NCBI GenBank assembly: GCA_948099385.1
Contig: CANUEZ040000198.1
Span: 4,106,501 to 4,170,500 of the forward strand
Source: Fasciola hepatica
Taxonomy: Eukaryota; Platyhelminthes; Trematoda; Plagiorchiida; Fasciolidae
DNA: 64,000 nucleotides
Reading direction: 5' to 3'
The notes beneath the pieces were generated by a model, which was not told the DNA's origin, ran no database searches, and saw nothing but the letters and a program-made list of their open reading frames with translations. The translations under genes and the position numbers were made by a program. Of this stretch, positions 12,465 through 25,322 are shown one piece after another (the first letter of the stretch is position 1; every line of letters starts with the position of its first letter).

Positions 12465-15228
12465 AAAAAGAACTCAGCAGAGAGGGTTTGACGTCGTTCT
12501 ACGATGATCCATTCATTCGCCATATATCTGGTATTGTTGAATATTACTTGTGTTATAATGGACAAGACGTGCATGGGTAATAGGTTGTTTATGCCAAGAT
12601 GGCTTGTTCGGACATGGACAAAACAAACGAAACGTTACAAACATGCTTGTTTGCAAAGTGGCTGCCCCCGTTCACTTGAACACAGTGACCATCCGACGGA
12701 GAAGCTGTCGTGTGGTTCGCCTGTTGTTGCTCACCTTATCGCGTTCAGTCTCTTCGGCATAGCGGCAATGGTAATCCACGACTGACGACAGTTCCCTTTT
12801 CAGCAATCAACTACTTACCAAGTAGTATATACGCTCACCACACTTGGAAAGATATGCTCCTGTTTTTGATGAGAAATCGGAAATGCTTCAAGGAGTGAGG
12901 GCATTGAACGTATGCGAATCCATAGAACCTGTGGCACTACCGATAAAGTCTATTCCATAGGCAGTTACAGATAGATTTGATCACGAGCTGAACATTCTCA
13001 CATGAGAAGACGTCCTGGTTAGAACTGATCAACCGACAGATTGGGTCAGTCAAATCGTCATAGTGACAAAAGCGTGCAAAAACTACTTCACATTTGCATT
13101 GATCCGAAACCACTAACAACAAAAAAAGAACTCAGCAGAGAGGGTTTGACGTCGTTCTACGATGATCCATTCATTCGCCATATATCTGGTATTGTTGAAT
13201 ATTACTTGTGTTATAATGGACAAGACGTGCATGGGTAATAGGTTGTTTATGCCAAGATAGCTTGTTCGGACATGGACAAAACAAACGAAACGTTACAAAC
13301 ATGCTTGTTTGCAAAGTGGCTGCCCCCGTTCACTTGAACACAGTGACCATCCGACGGAGAAGCTGTCGTGTGGTTCGCCTGTTGTTGCTCACCTTATCGC
13401 GTTCAGTCTCTTGGGCATAGCGGCAATGGTAATCCACGACTGACGACAGTTCCCTTTTCAGCAATCAACTACTTACCAAGTATTATATACGCTCACCACA
13501 CTTGGAAAGATATGCTCCTGTTTTTGATGAGAAATCGGAAATGCTTCAAGGAGTGAGGGCATTGAACGTATGCGAATCCATAGAACCTGTGGCACTACCG
13601 ATGAAGTCCATTCCATAGAAAGTTAGAGATGGATTTGATCACGAGCTGAACATTCTCACATGAGAAGACGTCCTGGTTAGAACTGATCAACCGACAGATT
13701 GGGTCAGTCAAATCGTCATAGTGACAAAAGCGTGCAAAAACTACTTCACATTTGCATTGATCCGAAACCACTAACAACAAAAAAAAAGAACTCAGCAGAG
13801 AGGGTTTGACGTCGTTCTACGATGATCCATTCATTCGCCATATATCTGGTATTGTTGAATATTACTTGTGTTATAATGGACAAGACGTGCATGGGTAATA
13901 GGTTGTTTATGCCAAGATAGCTTGTTCGGACATGGACAAAACAAACCATACGTTACAAACATGCTTGTTTGCAAAGTGGCTGCCCCCGTTCACTTGAACA
14001 CAGTGACCATCCGAAGGAGAAGCTGTCGTGTGGTTCGCCTGTTGTTGCTCACCTTATCGCGTTCAGTCTCTTGGGCATAGCGGCAATGGTAATCCACGAC
14101 TGACGACAGTTCCCTTTTCAGCAATCAACTACTTACCAAGTAGTATATACGCTCACCACACTTGGAAAGATATGCTCCTGTTTTTGATGAGAAATCGGAA
14201 TCGCTTCAAGGAGTGAGGGCATTGAACGTATGCGAATCCATAGAACCTGTGGCACTACCGATAAAGTCTATTCCATAGGCAGTTACAGATAGATTTGATC
14301 ACGAGCTGAACATTCTCACATGAGAAGACGTCCTGGTTAGAACTGATCAACCGACAGATTGGGTCAGTCAAATCGTCATAGTGACAAAAGCGTGCAAAAA
14401 CTACTTCACATTTGCATTGATCCGAAACCACTAACAACAAAAAAAAAAGAACTCAGCAGAGAGGGTTTGACGTCGTTCTACGATGATCCATTCATTCGCC
14501 ATATATCTGGTATTGTTGAATATTACTTGTGTTATAATGGACAAGACGTGCATGGGTAATAGGTTGTTTATGCCAAGATAGCTTGTTCGGACATGGACAA
14601 AACAAACCAAACGTTACAAACATGCTTGTTTGCAAAGTGGCTGCCCCCGTTCACTTGAAGACAGTGACCATCCGACGGAGAAGCTGTCGTGTGGTTCGCC
14701 TGTTGTTGCTCACCTTATCGCGTTCAGTCTCTTCGGCATAGCGGCAATGGTAATCCACGACTGACGACAGTTCCCTTTTCAGCAATCAACTACTTACCAA
14801 GTATTATATACGCTCACCACACTTGGAAAGATATGCTCCTGTTTTTGATGAGAAATCGGAATTGCTTCAAGGAGTGAGGGCATTGAACGTATGCGAATCC
14901 ATAGAACCTGTGGCACTACCGATGAAGTCCATTCCATAGAAAGTTAGAGATGGATTTGATCACGAGCTGAACATTCTCACATGAGAAGACGTCCTGGTTA
15001 GAACTGATCAACCGACAGATTGGGTCAGTCAAATCGTCATAGTGACAAAAGCGTGCAAAAACTACTTCACATTTGCATTGATCCGAAACCACTAACAACA
15101 AAAAAAGAACTCAGCAGAGAGTGTTTGACGTCGTTCTACGATGATCCATTCATTCGCCATATATCTGGTATTGTTGAATATTACTTGTGTTATAATGGAC
15201 AAGACGTGCATGGGTAATAGGTTGTTTA

Positions 15229-15236
15229 TTGCAGAT
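15229..15236. other. Microdeletion making the only 657-bp unit
   Basis: The usual tttatgccaagatagc reads tttattgcagatagc here, a complex change with a net loss of one base. The same unit also has gagtgtttgac instead of gagggtttgac at about 15120. No other unit I read carries either change. Confidence 0.85.
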
Positions 15237-16440
15237 AGCTTGTTCGGACATGGACAAAACAAACCAAACGTTACAAACATGCTTGTTTGCAAAGTGGCTG
15301 CCCCCGTTCACTTGAACACAGTGACCATCCGACGGAGAAGCTGTCGTGTGGTTCGCCTGTTGTTGCTCACCTTATCGCGTTCAGTCTCTTCGGCATAGCG
15401 GCAATGGTAATCCACGACTGACGACAGTTCCCTTTTCAGCAATCAACTACTTACCAAGTAGTATATACGCTCACCACACTTGGAAAGATATGCTCCTGTT
15501 TTTGATGAGAAATCGGAAATGCTTCAAGGAGTGAGGGCATTGAACGTATGCGAATCCATAGAACCTGTGGCACTACCGATGAAGTCCATTCCATAGAAAG
15601 TTAGAGATGGATTTGATCACGAGCTGAACATTCTCACATGAGAAGACGTCCTGGTTAGAACTGATCAACCGACAGATTGGGTCAGTCAAATCGTCATAGT
15701 GACAAAAGCGTGCAAAAACTACTTCACATTTGCATTGATCCGAAACCACTAACAACAAAAAAAAAAGAACTCAGCAGAGAGGGTTTGACGTCGTTCTACG
15801 ATGATCCATTCATTCGCCATATATCTGGTATTGTTGAATATTACTTGTGTTATAATGGACAAGACGTGCATGGGTAATAGGTTGTTTATGCCAAGATAGC
15901 TTGTTCGGACATGGACAAAACAAACCAAACGTTACAAACATGCTTGTTTGCAAAGTGGCTGCCCCCGTTCACTTGAACACAGTGACCATCCGACGGAGAA
16001 GCTGTCGTGTGGTTCGCCTGTTGTTGCTCACCTTATCGCGTTCAGTCTCTTCGGCATAGCGGCAATGGTAATCCACGACTGACGACAGTTCCCTTTTCAG
16101 CAATCAACTACTTACCAAGTAGTATATACGCTCACCACACTTGGAAAGATATGCTCCTGTTTTTGATGAGAAATCGGAATCGCTTCAAGGAGTGAGGGCA
16201 TTGAACGTATGCGAATCCATAGAACCTGTGGCACTACCGATAAAGTCTATTCCATAGGCAGTTACAGATAGATTTGATCACGAGCTGAACATTCTCACAT
16301 GAGAAGACGTCCTGGTTAGAACTGATCAACCGACAGATTGGGTCAGTCAAATCGTCATAGTGACAAAAGCGTGCAAAAACTACTTCACATTTGCATTGAT
16401 CCGAAACCACTAACAACAAAAAAAAAGAACTCAGCAGAGA

Positions 16441-17100
16441 GGGTTTGACGTCGTTCTACGATGATCCATTCATTCGCCATATATCTGGTATTGTTGAATA
16501 TTACTTGTGTTATAATGGACAAGACGTGCATGGGTAATAGGTTGTTTATGCCAAGATAGCTTGTTCGGACATGGACAAAACAAACGAAACGTTACAAACA
16601 TGCTTTTTTGCAAAGTGGCTGCCCCCGTTCACTTGAACACAGTGACCATCCGACGGAGAAGCTGTCGTGTGGTTCGCCTGTTGTTGCTCACCTTATCGCG
16701 TTCAGTCTCTTCGGCATAGCGGCAATGGTAATCCACGACTGACGACAGTTCCCTTTTCAGCAATCAACTACTTACCATGTAATATATACGCTCACCACAC
16801 TTGGAAAGATATGCTTCTGTTTTTGATGAGAAATCGGAAATGCTTCAAGCAGTGAGGGCATTGAACGTATGCGAATCCATAGAACCTGTGGCACTACCGA
16901 TGAAGTCCATTCCATAGAAAGTTAGAGATGGATTTGATCACGAGCTGAACATTCTCACATGAGAAGACGTCCTGGTTAGAACTGATCAACCGACAGATTG
17001 GGTCAGTCAAATCGTCATAGTGACAAAAGCGTGCAAAAACTACTTCACATTTGCATTGATCCGAAACCACTAACAACAAAAAAAAAGAACTCAGCAGAGA
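16441..17100 (+). repeat. One-unit perfect duplication, first copy (660 bp)
   Basis: Compared line by line with 17101-17760, these 660 bp are identical, including the private tgcttttttgcaaag (elsewhere tgcttgtttgcaaag), ccatgtaatatata and caagcagtgagg. Identity with a 660-bp offset starts near 16272, just after the A/B difference, and runs to about 17217. Confidence 0.95.
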
Positions 17101-17760
17101 GGGTTTGACGTCGTTCTACGATGATCCATTCATTCGCCATATATCTGGTATTGTTGAATATTACTTGTGTTATAATGGACAAGACGTGCATGGGTAATAG
17201 GTTGTTTATGCCAAGATAGCTTGTTCGGACATGGACAAAACAAACGAAACGTTACAAACATGCTTTTTTGCAAAGTGGCTGCCCCCGTTCACTTGAACAC
17301 AGTGACCATCCGACGGAGAAGCTGTCGTGTGGTTCGCCTGTTGTTGCTCACCTTATCGCGTTCAGTCTCTTCGGCATAGCGGCAATGGTAATCCACGACT
17401 GACGACAGTTCCCTTTTCAGCAATCAACTACTTACCATGTAATATATACGCTCACCACACTTGGAAAGATATGCTTCTGTTTTTGATGAGAAATCGGAAA
17501 TGCTTCAAGCAGTGAGGGCATTGAACGTATGCGAATCCATAGAACCTGTGGCACTACCGATGAAGTCCATTCCATAGAAAGTTAGAGATGGATTTGATCA
17601 CGAGCTGAACATTCTCACATGAGAAGACGTCCTGGTTAGAACTGATCAACCGACAGATTGGGTCAGTCAAATCGTCATAGTGACAAAAGCGTGCAAAAAC
17701 TACTTCACATTTGCATTGATCCGAAACCACTAACAACAAAAAAAAAGAACTCAGCAGAGA
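17101..17760 (+). repeat. One-unit perfect duplication, second copy (660 bp)
   Basis: It is identical to 16441-17100. The next unit downstream diverges at 17878 (gatggc instead of gatagc) and lacks the tttttt marker. Confidence 0.95.
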
Positions 17761-20700
17761 GGGTTTGACGTCGTTCTACGATGATCCATTCATTCGCCAT
17801 ATATCTGGTATTGTTGAATATTACTTGTGTTATAATGGACAAGACGTGCATGGGTAATAGGTTGTTTATGCCAAGATGGCTTGTTCGGACATGGACAAAA
17901 CAAACCAAACGTTACAAACATGCTTGTTTGCAAAGTGGCTGCCCCCGTTCACTTGAAGACAGTGACCATCCGACGGAGAAGCTGTCGTGTGGTTCGCCTG
18001 TTGTTGCTCACCTTATCGCGTTCAGTCTCTTCGGCATAGCGGCAATGGTAATCCACGACTGACGACAGTTCCCTTTTCAGCAATCAACTACTTACCAAGT
18101 AGTATATACGCTCACCACACTTGGAAAGATATGCTTCTGTTTTTGATGAGAAATCGGAAATGCTTCAAGGAGTGAGGGCATTGAACGTATGCGAATCCAT
18201 AGAACCTGTGGCACTACCGATGAAGTCCATTCCATAGAAAGTTAGAGATGGATTTGATCACGAGCTGAACATTCTCACATGAGAAGACGTCCTGGTTAGA
18301 ACTGATCAACCGACAGATTGGGTCAGTCAAATCGTCATAGTGACAAAAGCGTGCAAAAACTACTTCACATTTGCATTGATCCGAAACCACTAACAACAAA
18401 AAAAGAACTCAGCAGAGAGGGTTTGACGTCGTTCTACGATGATCCATTCATTCGCCATATATCTGGTATTGTTGAATATTACTTGTGTTATAATGGACAA
18501 GACGTGCATGGGTAATAGGTTGTTTATGCCAAGATAGCTTGTTCGGACATGGACAAAACAAACCAAACGTTACAAACATGCTTGTTTGCAAAGTGGCTGC
18601 CCCCGTTCACTTGAAGACAGTGACCATCCGACGGAGAAGCTGTCGTGTGGTTCGCCTGTTGTTGCTCACCTTATCGCGTTCAGTCTCTTCGGCATAGCGG
18701 CAATGGTAATCCACGACTGACGACAGTTCCCTTTTCAGCAATCAACTACTTACCAAGTAGTATATACGCTCACCACACTTGGAACGATATGCTCCTGTTT
18801 TTGATGAGAAATCGGAATCGCTGCAAGGAGTGAGGGCATTGAACGTATGCGAATCCATAGAACCTGTGGCACTACCGATAAAGTCTATTCCATAGGCAGT
18901 TACAGATAGATTTGATCACGAGCTGAACATTCTCACATGAGAAGACGTCCTGGTTAGAACTGATCAACCGACAGATTGGGTCAGTCAAATCGTCATAGTG
19001 ACAAAAGCGTGCAAAAACTACTTCACATTTGCATTGATCCGAAACCACTAACAACAAAAAAAGAACTCAGCAGAGAGGGTTTGACGTCGTTCTACGATGA
19101 TCCATTCATTCGCCATATATCTGGTATTGTTGAATATTACTTGTGTTATAATGGACAAGACGTGCATGGGTAATAGGTTGTTTATGCCAAGATGGCTTGT
19201 TCGGACATGGACAAAACAAACGAAACGTTACAAACATGCTTGTTTGCAAAGTGGCTGCCCCCGTTCACTTGAACACAGTGACCATCCGACGGAGAAGCTG
19301 TCGTGTGGTTCGCCTGTTGTTGCTCACCTTATCGCGTTCAGTCTCTTCGGCATAGCGGCAATGGTAATCCACGACTGACGACAGTTCCCTTTTCAGCAAT
19401 CAACTACTTACCAAGTATTATATACGCTCACCACACTTGGAAAGATATGCTCCTGTTTTTGATGAGAAATCGGAAATGCTTCAAGGAGTGAGGGCATTGA
19501 ACGTATGCGAATCCATAGAACCTGTGGCACTACCGATGAAGTCCATTCCATAGAAAGTTAGAGATGGATTTGATCACGAGCTGAACATTCTCACATGAGA
19601 AGACGTCCTGGTTAGAACTGATCAACCGACAGATTGGGTCAGTCAAATCGTCATAGTGACAAAAGCGTGCAAAAACTACTTCACATTTGCATTGATCCGA
19701 AACCACTAACAACAAAAAAAAAAGAACTCAGCAGAGAGGGTTTGACGTCGTTCTACGATGATCCATTCATTCGCCATATATCTGGTATTGTTGAATATTA
19801 CTTGTGTTATAATGGACAAGACGTGCATGGGTAATAGGTTGTTTATGCCAAGATAGCTTGTTCGGACATGGACAAAACAAACGAAACGTTACAAACATGC
19901 TTGTTTGCAAAGTGGCTGCCCCCGTTCACTTGAAGACAGTGACCATCCGACGGAGAAGCTGTCGTGTGGTTCGCCTGTTGTTGCTCACCTTATCGCGTTC
20001 AGTCTCTTCGGCATAGCGGCAATGGTAATCCACGACTGACGACAGTTCCCTTTTCAGCAATCAACTACTTACCAAGTATTATATACGCTCACCACACTTG
20101 GAAAGATATGCTTCTGTTTTTGATGAGAAATCGGAAATGCTTCAAGCAGTGAGGGCATTGAACGTATGCGAATCCATAGAACCTGTGGCACTACCGATGA
20201 AGTCCATTCCATAGAAAGTTAGAGATGGATTTGATCACGAGCTGAACATTCTCACATGAGAAGACGTCCTGGTTAGAACTGATCAACCGACAGATTGGGT
20301 CAGTCAAATCGTCATAGTGACAAAAGCGTGCAAAAACTACTTCACATTTGCATTGATCCGAAACCACTAACAACAAAAAAAAAGAACTCAGCAGAGAGGG
20401 TTTGACGTCGTTCTACGATGATCCATTCATTCGCCATATATCTGGTATTGTTGAATATTACTTGTGTTATAATGGACAAGACGTGCATGGGTAATAGGTT
20501 GTTTATGCCAAGATGGCTTGTTCGGACATGGACAAAACAAACCAAACGTTACAAACATGCTTGTTTGCAAAGTGGCTGCCCCCGTTCACTTGAACACAGT
20601 GACCATCCGACGGAGAAGCTGTCGTGTGGTTCGCCTGTTGTTGCTCACCTTATCGCGTTCAGTCTCTTCGGCATAGCGGCAATGGTAATCCACGACTGAC

Positions 20701-21281
20701 GACAGTTCCCTTTTCAGCAATCAACTACTTACCAAGTATTATATACGCTCACCACACTTGGAAAGATATGCTTCTGTTTTTGATGAGAAATCGGAAATGC
20801 TTCAAGCAGTGAGGGCATTGAACGTATGCGAATCCATAGAACCTGTGGCACTACCGATGAAGTCCATTCCATAGAAAGTTAGAGATGGATTTGATCACGA
20901 GCTGAACATTCTCACATGAGAAGACGTCCTGGTTAGAACTGATCAACCGACAGATTGGGTCAGTCAAATCGTCATAGTGACAAAAGCGTGCAAAAACTAC
21001 TTCACATTTGCATTGATCCGAAACCACTAACAACAAAAAAAGAACTCAGCAGAGAGGGTTTGACGTCGTTCTACGATGATCCATTCATTCGCCATATATC
21101 TGGTATTGTTGAATATTACTTGTGTTATAATGGACAAGACGTGCATGGGTAATAGGTTGTTTATGCCAAGATAGCTTGTTCGGACATGGACAAAACAAAC
21201 GAAACGTTACAAACATGCTTGTTTGCAAAGTGGCTGCCCCCGTTCACTTGAAGACAGTGACCATCCGACGGAGAAGCTGTC

Positions 21282-23917
21282 GTGTGGTTCGCCTGTTGTT
21301 GCTCACCTTATCGCGTTCAGTCTCTTGGGCATAGCGGCAATGGTAATCCACGACTGACGACAGTTCCCTTTTCAGCAATCAACTACTTACCAAGTATTAT
21401 ATACGCTCACCACACTTGGAAAGATATGCTCCTGTTTTTGATGAGAAATCGGAATCGCTGCAAGGATTGAGGGCATTGAACGTATGCGAATCCATAGAAC
21501 CTGTGGCACTACCGATAAAGTCTATTCCATAGGCAGTTACAGATAGATTTGATCACGAGCTGAACATTCTCACATGAGAAGACGTCCTGGTTAGAACTGA
21601 TCAACCGACAGATTGGGTCAGTCAAATCGTCATAGTGACAAAAGCGTGCAAAAACTACTTCACATTTGCATTGATCCGAAACCACTAACAACAAAAAAAG
21701 AACTCAGCAGAGAGGGTTTGACGTCGTTCTACGATGATCCATTCATTCGCCATATATCTGGTATTGTTGAATATTACTTGTGTTATAATGGACAAGACGT
21801 GCATGGGTAATAGGTTGTTTATGCCAAGATGGCTTGTTCGGACATGGACAAAACAAACCAAACGTTACAAACATGCTTGTTTGCAAAGTGGCTGCCCCCG
21901 TTCACTTGAACACAGTGACCATCCGACGGAGAAGCTGTCGTGTGGTTCGCCTGTTGTTGCTCACCTTATCGCGTTCAGTCTCTTCGGCATAGCGGCAATG
22001 GTAATCCACGACTGACGACAGTTCCCTTTTCAGCAATCAACTACTTACCAAGTATTATATACGCTCACCACACTTGGAAAGATATGCTCCTGTTTTTGAT
22101 GAGAAATCGGAATTGCTTTAAGGAGTGAGGGCATTGAACGTATGCGAATCCATAGAACCTGTGGCACTACCGATGAAGTCCATTCCATAGAAAGTTAGAG
22201 ATGGATTTGATCACGAGCTGAACATTCTCACATGAGAAGACGTCCTGGTTAGAACTGATCAACCGACAGATTGGGTCAGTCAAATCGTCATAGTGACAAA
22301 AGCGTGCAAAAACTACTTCACATTTGCATTGATCCGAAACCACTAACAACAAAAAAAAAGAACTCAGCAGAGAGGGTTTGACGTCGTTCTACGATGATCC
22401 ATTCATTCGCCATATATCTGGTATTGTTGAATATTACTTGTGTTATAATGGACAAGACGTGCATGGGTAATAGGTTGTTTATGCCAAGATAGCTTGTTCG
22501 GACATGGACAAAACAAACCAAACGTTACAAACATGCTTGTTTGCAAAGTGGCTGCCCCCGTTCACTTGAACACAGTGACCATCCGACGGAGAAGCTGTCG
22601 TGTGGTTCGCCTGTTGTTGCTCACCTTATCGCGTTCAGTCTCTTCGGCATAGCGGCAATGGTAATCCACGACTGACGACAGTTCCCTTTTCAGCAATCAA
22701 CTACTTACCAAGTAGTATATACGCTCACCACACTTGGAACGATATGCTCCTGTTTTTGATGAGAAATCGGAATCGCTGCAAGGAGTGAGGGCATTGAACG
22801 TATGCGAATCCACAGAACCTGTGGCACTACCGATAAAGTCTATTCCATAGGCAGTTACAGATAGATTTGATCACGAGCTGAACATTCTCACATGAGAAGA
22901 CGTCCTGGTTAGAACTGATCAACCGACAGATTGGGTCAGTCAAATCGTCATAGTGACAAAAGCGTGCAAAAACTACTTCACATTTGCATTGATCCGAAAC
23001 CACTAACAACAAAAAAAGAACTCAGCAGAGAGGGTTTGACGTCGTTCTACGATGATCCATTCATTCGCCATATATCTGGTATTGTTGAATATTACTTGTG
23101 TTATAATGGACAAGACGTGCATGGGTAATAGGTTGTTTATGCCAAGATGGCTTGTTCGGACATGGACAAAACAAACCAAACGTTACAAACATGCTTGTTT
23201 GCAAAGTGGCTGCCCCCGTTCACTTGAACACAGTGACCATCCGACGGAGAAGCTGTCGTGTGGTTCGCCTGTTGTTGCTCACCTTATCGCGTTCAGTCTC
23301 TTGGGCATAGCGGCAATGGTAATCCACGACTGACGACAGTTCCCTTTTCAGCAATCAACTACTTACCAAGTATTATATACGCTCACCACACTTGGAAAGA
23401 TATGCTCCTGTTTTTGATGAGAAGTCGGAATTGCTTTAAGGAGTGAGGGCATTGAACGTATGCGAATCCATAGAACCTGTGGCACTACCGATGAAGTCCA
23501 TTCCATAGAAAGTTAGAGATGGATTTGATCACGAGCTGAACATTCTCACATGAGAAGACGTCCTGGTTAGAACTGATCAACCGACAGATTGGGTCAGTCA
23601 AATCGTCATAGTGACAAAAGCGTGCAAAAACTACTTCACATTTGCATTGATCCGAAACCACTAACAACAAAAAAAAAGAACTCAGCAGAGAGGGTTTGAC
23701 GTCGTTCTACGATGATCCATTCATTCGCCATATATCTGGTATTGTTGAATATTACTTGTGTTATAATGGACAAGACGTGCATGGGTAATAGGTTGTTTAT
23801 GCCAAGATAGCTTGTTCGGACATGGACAAAACAAACCAAACGTTACAAACATGCTTGTTTGCAAAGTGGCTGCCCCCGTTCACTTGAACACAGTGACCAT
23901 CCGACGGAGAAGCTGTC
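21282..23917 (+). repeat. Two-unit module repeated twice (copies 33-34 and 35-36)
   Basis: The units at 21282 and 22600 both carry cgctgcaagga and are A-type. The units at 21940 and 23258 both carry the rare ttgctttaagg, caagtattatata and a B-type block with 9 A. The offset is 1318 bp. Differences such as ggattgagg near 21466, cacagaacc near 22811 and gaagtcgg near 23421 show that the modules have since diverged. The unit at 18645, six units upstream of 22600, shares both cgctgcaagg and gaacgatatg with it, so the module may be older than this pair. Confidence 0.65.
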
Positions 23918-24659
23918 GTGTGGTTCGCCTGTTGTTGCTCACCTTATCGCGTTCAGTCTCTTCGGCATAGCGGCAATGGTAATCCACGACTGACGACAGT
24001 TCCCTTTTCAGCAATCAACTACTTTCCAAGTAGTATATACGCTCACCACACTTGGAAAGATATGCTTCTGTTTTTGATGAGAAATCGGAAATGCTTCAAG
24101 GAGTGAGGGCATTGAACGTATTCGAATCCATAGAACCTGTGGCACTACCGATGAAGTCCATTCCATAGAAAGTTAGAGATGGATTTGATCACGAGCTGAA
24201 CATTCTCACATGAGAAGACGTCCTGGTTAGAACTGATCAACCGACAGATTGGGTCAGTCAAATCGTCATAGTGACAAAAGCGTGCAAAAACTACTTCACA
24301 TTTGCATTGATCCGAAACCACTAACAACAAAAAAAGAACTCAGCAGAGAGGGTTTGACGTCGTTCTACGATGATCCATTCATTCGCCATATATCTGGTAT
24401 TGTTGAATATTACTTGTGTTATAATGGACAAGACGTGCATGGGTAATAGGTTGTTTATGCCAAGATAGCTTGTTCGGACATGGACAAAACAAACGAAACG
24501 TTACAAACATGCTTGTTTGCAAAGTGGCTGCCCCCGTTCACTTGAACACAGTGACCATCCGACGGAGAAGCTGTCGTGTGGTTCGCCTGTTGTTGCTCAC
24601 CTTATCGCGTTCAGTCTCTTCGGCATAGCGGCAATGGTAATCCACGACTGACGACAGTT

Positions 24660-24663
24660 CCCC
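24660..24663. other. Extra C in gttcccctttt (first of two adjacent units)
   Basis: The usual gttccctttt has one additional C here and again 659 bp later at 25319-25322, and in no other unit I read. Both units are A-type with 7 A, so each is 659 bp for a different reason from other 659-bp units. The shift removes the 62-codon plus-strand open frame from these two units, consistent with that frame not being under constraint. Confidence 0.9.
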
Positions 24664-25318
24664 TTTTCAGCAATCAACTACTTACCAAGTAGTATATACG
24701 CTCACCACACTTGGAAAGATATGCTTCTGTTTTTGATGAGAAATCGGAATCGCTTCAGGGAGTGAGGGCATTGAACGTATGCGAATCCATAGAACCTGTG
24801 GCACTACCGATAAAGTCTATTCCATAGGCAGTTACAGATAGATTTGATCACGAGCTGAACATTCTCACATGAGAAGACGTCCTGGTTAGAACTGATCAAC
24901 CGACAGATTGGGTCAGTCAAATCGTCATAGTGACAAAAGCGTGCAAAAACTACTTCACATTTGCATTGATCCGAAACCACTAACAACAAAAAAAGAACTC
25001 AGCAGAGAGGGTTTGACGTCGTTCTACGATGATCCATTCATTCGCCATATATCTGGTATTGTTGAATATTACTTGTGTTATAATGGACAAGACGTGCATG
25101 GGTAATAGGTTGTTTATGCCAAGATAGCTTGTTCGGACATGGACAAAACAAACCAAACGTTACAAACATGCTTGTTTGCAAAGTGGCTGCCCCCGTTCAC
25201 TTGAACACAGTGACCATCCGACGGAGAAGCTGTCGTGTGGTTCGCCTGTTGTTGCTCACCTTATCGCGTTCAGTCTCTTCGGCATAGCGGCAATGGTAAT
25301 CCACGACTGACGACAGTT

Positions 25319-25322
25319 CCCC
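25319..25322. other. Extra C in gttcccctttt (second of two adjacent units)
   Basis: It shares the insertion at 24660-24663 with a 659-bp offset and also cgcttcagggagtg. This marks a local one-unit duplication at the edge of the left domain. Confidence 0.9.
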
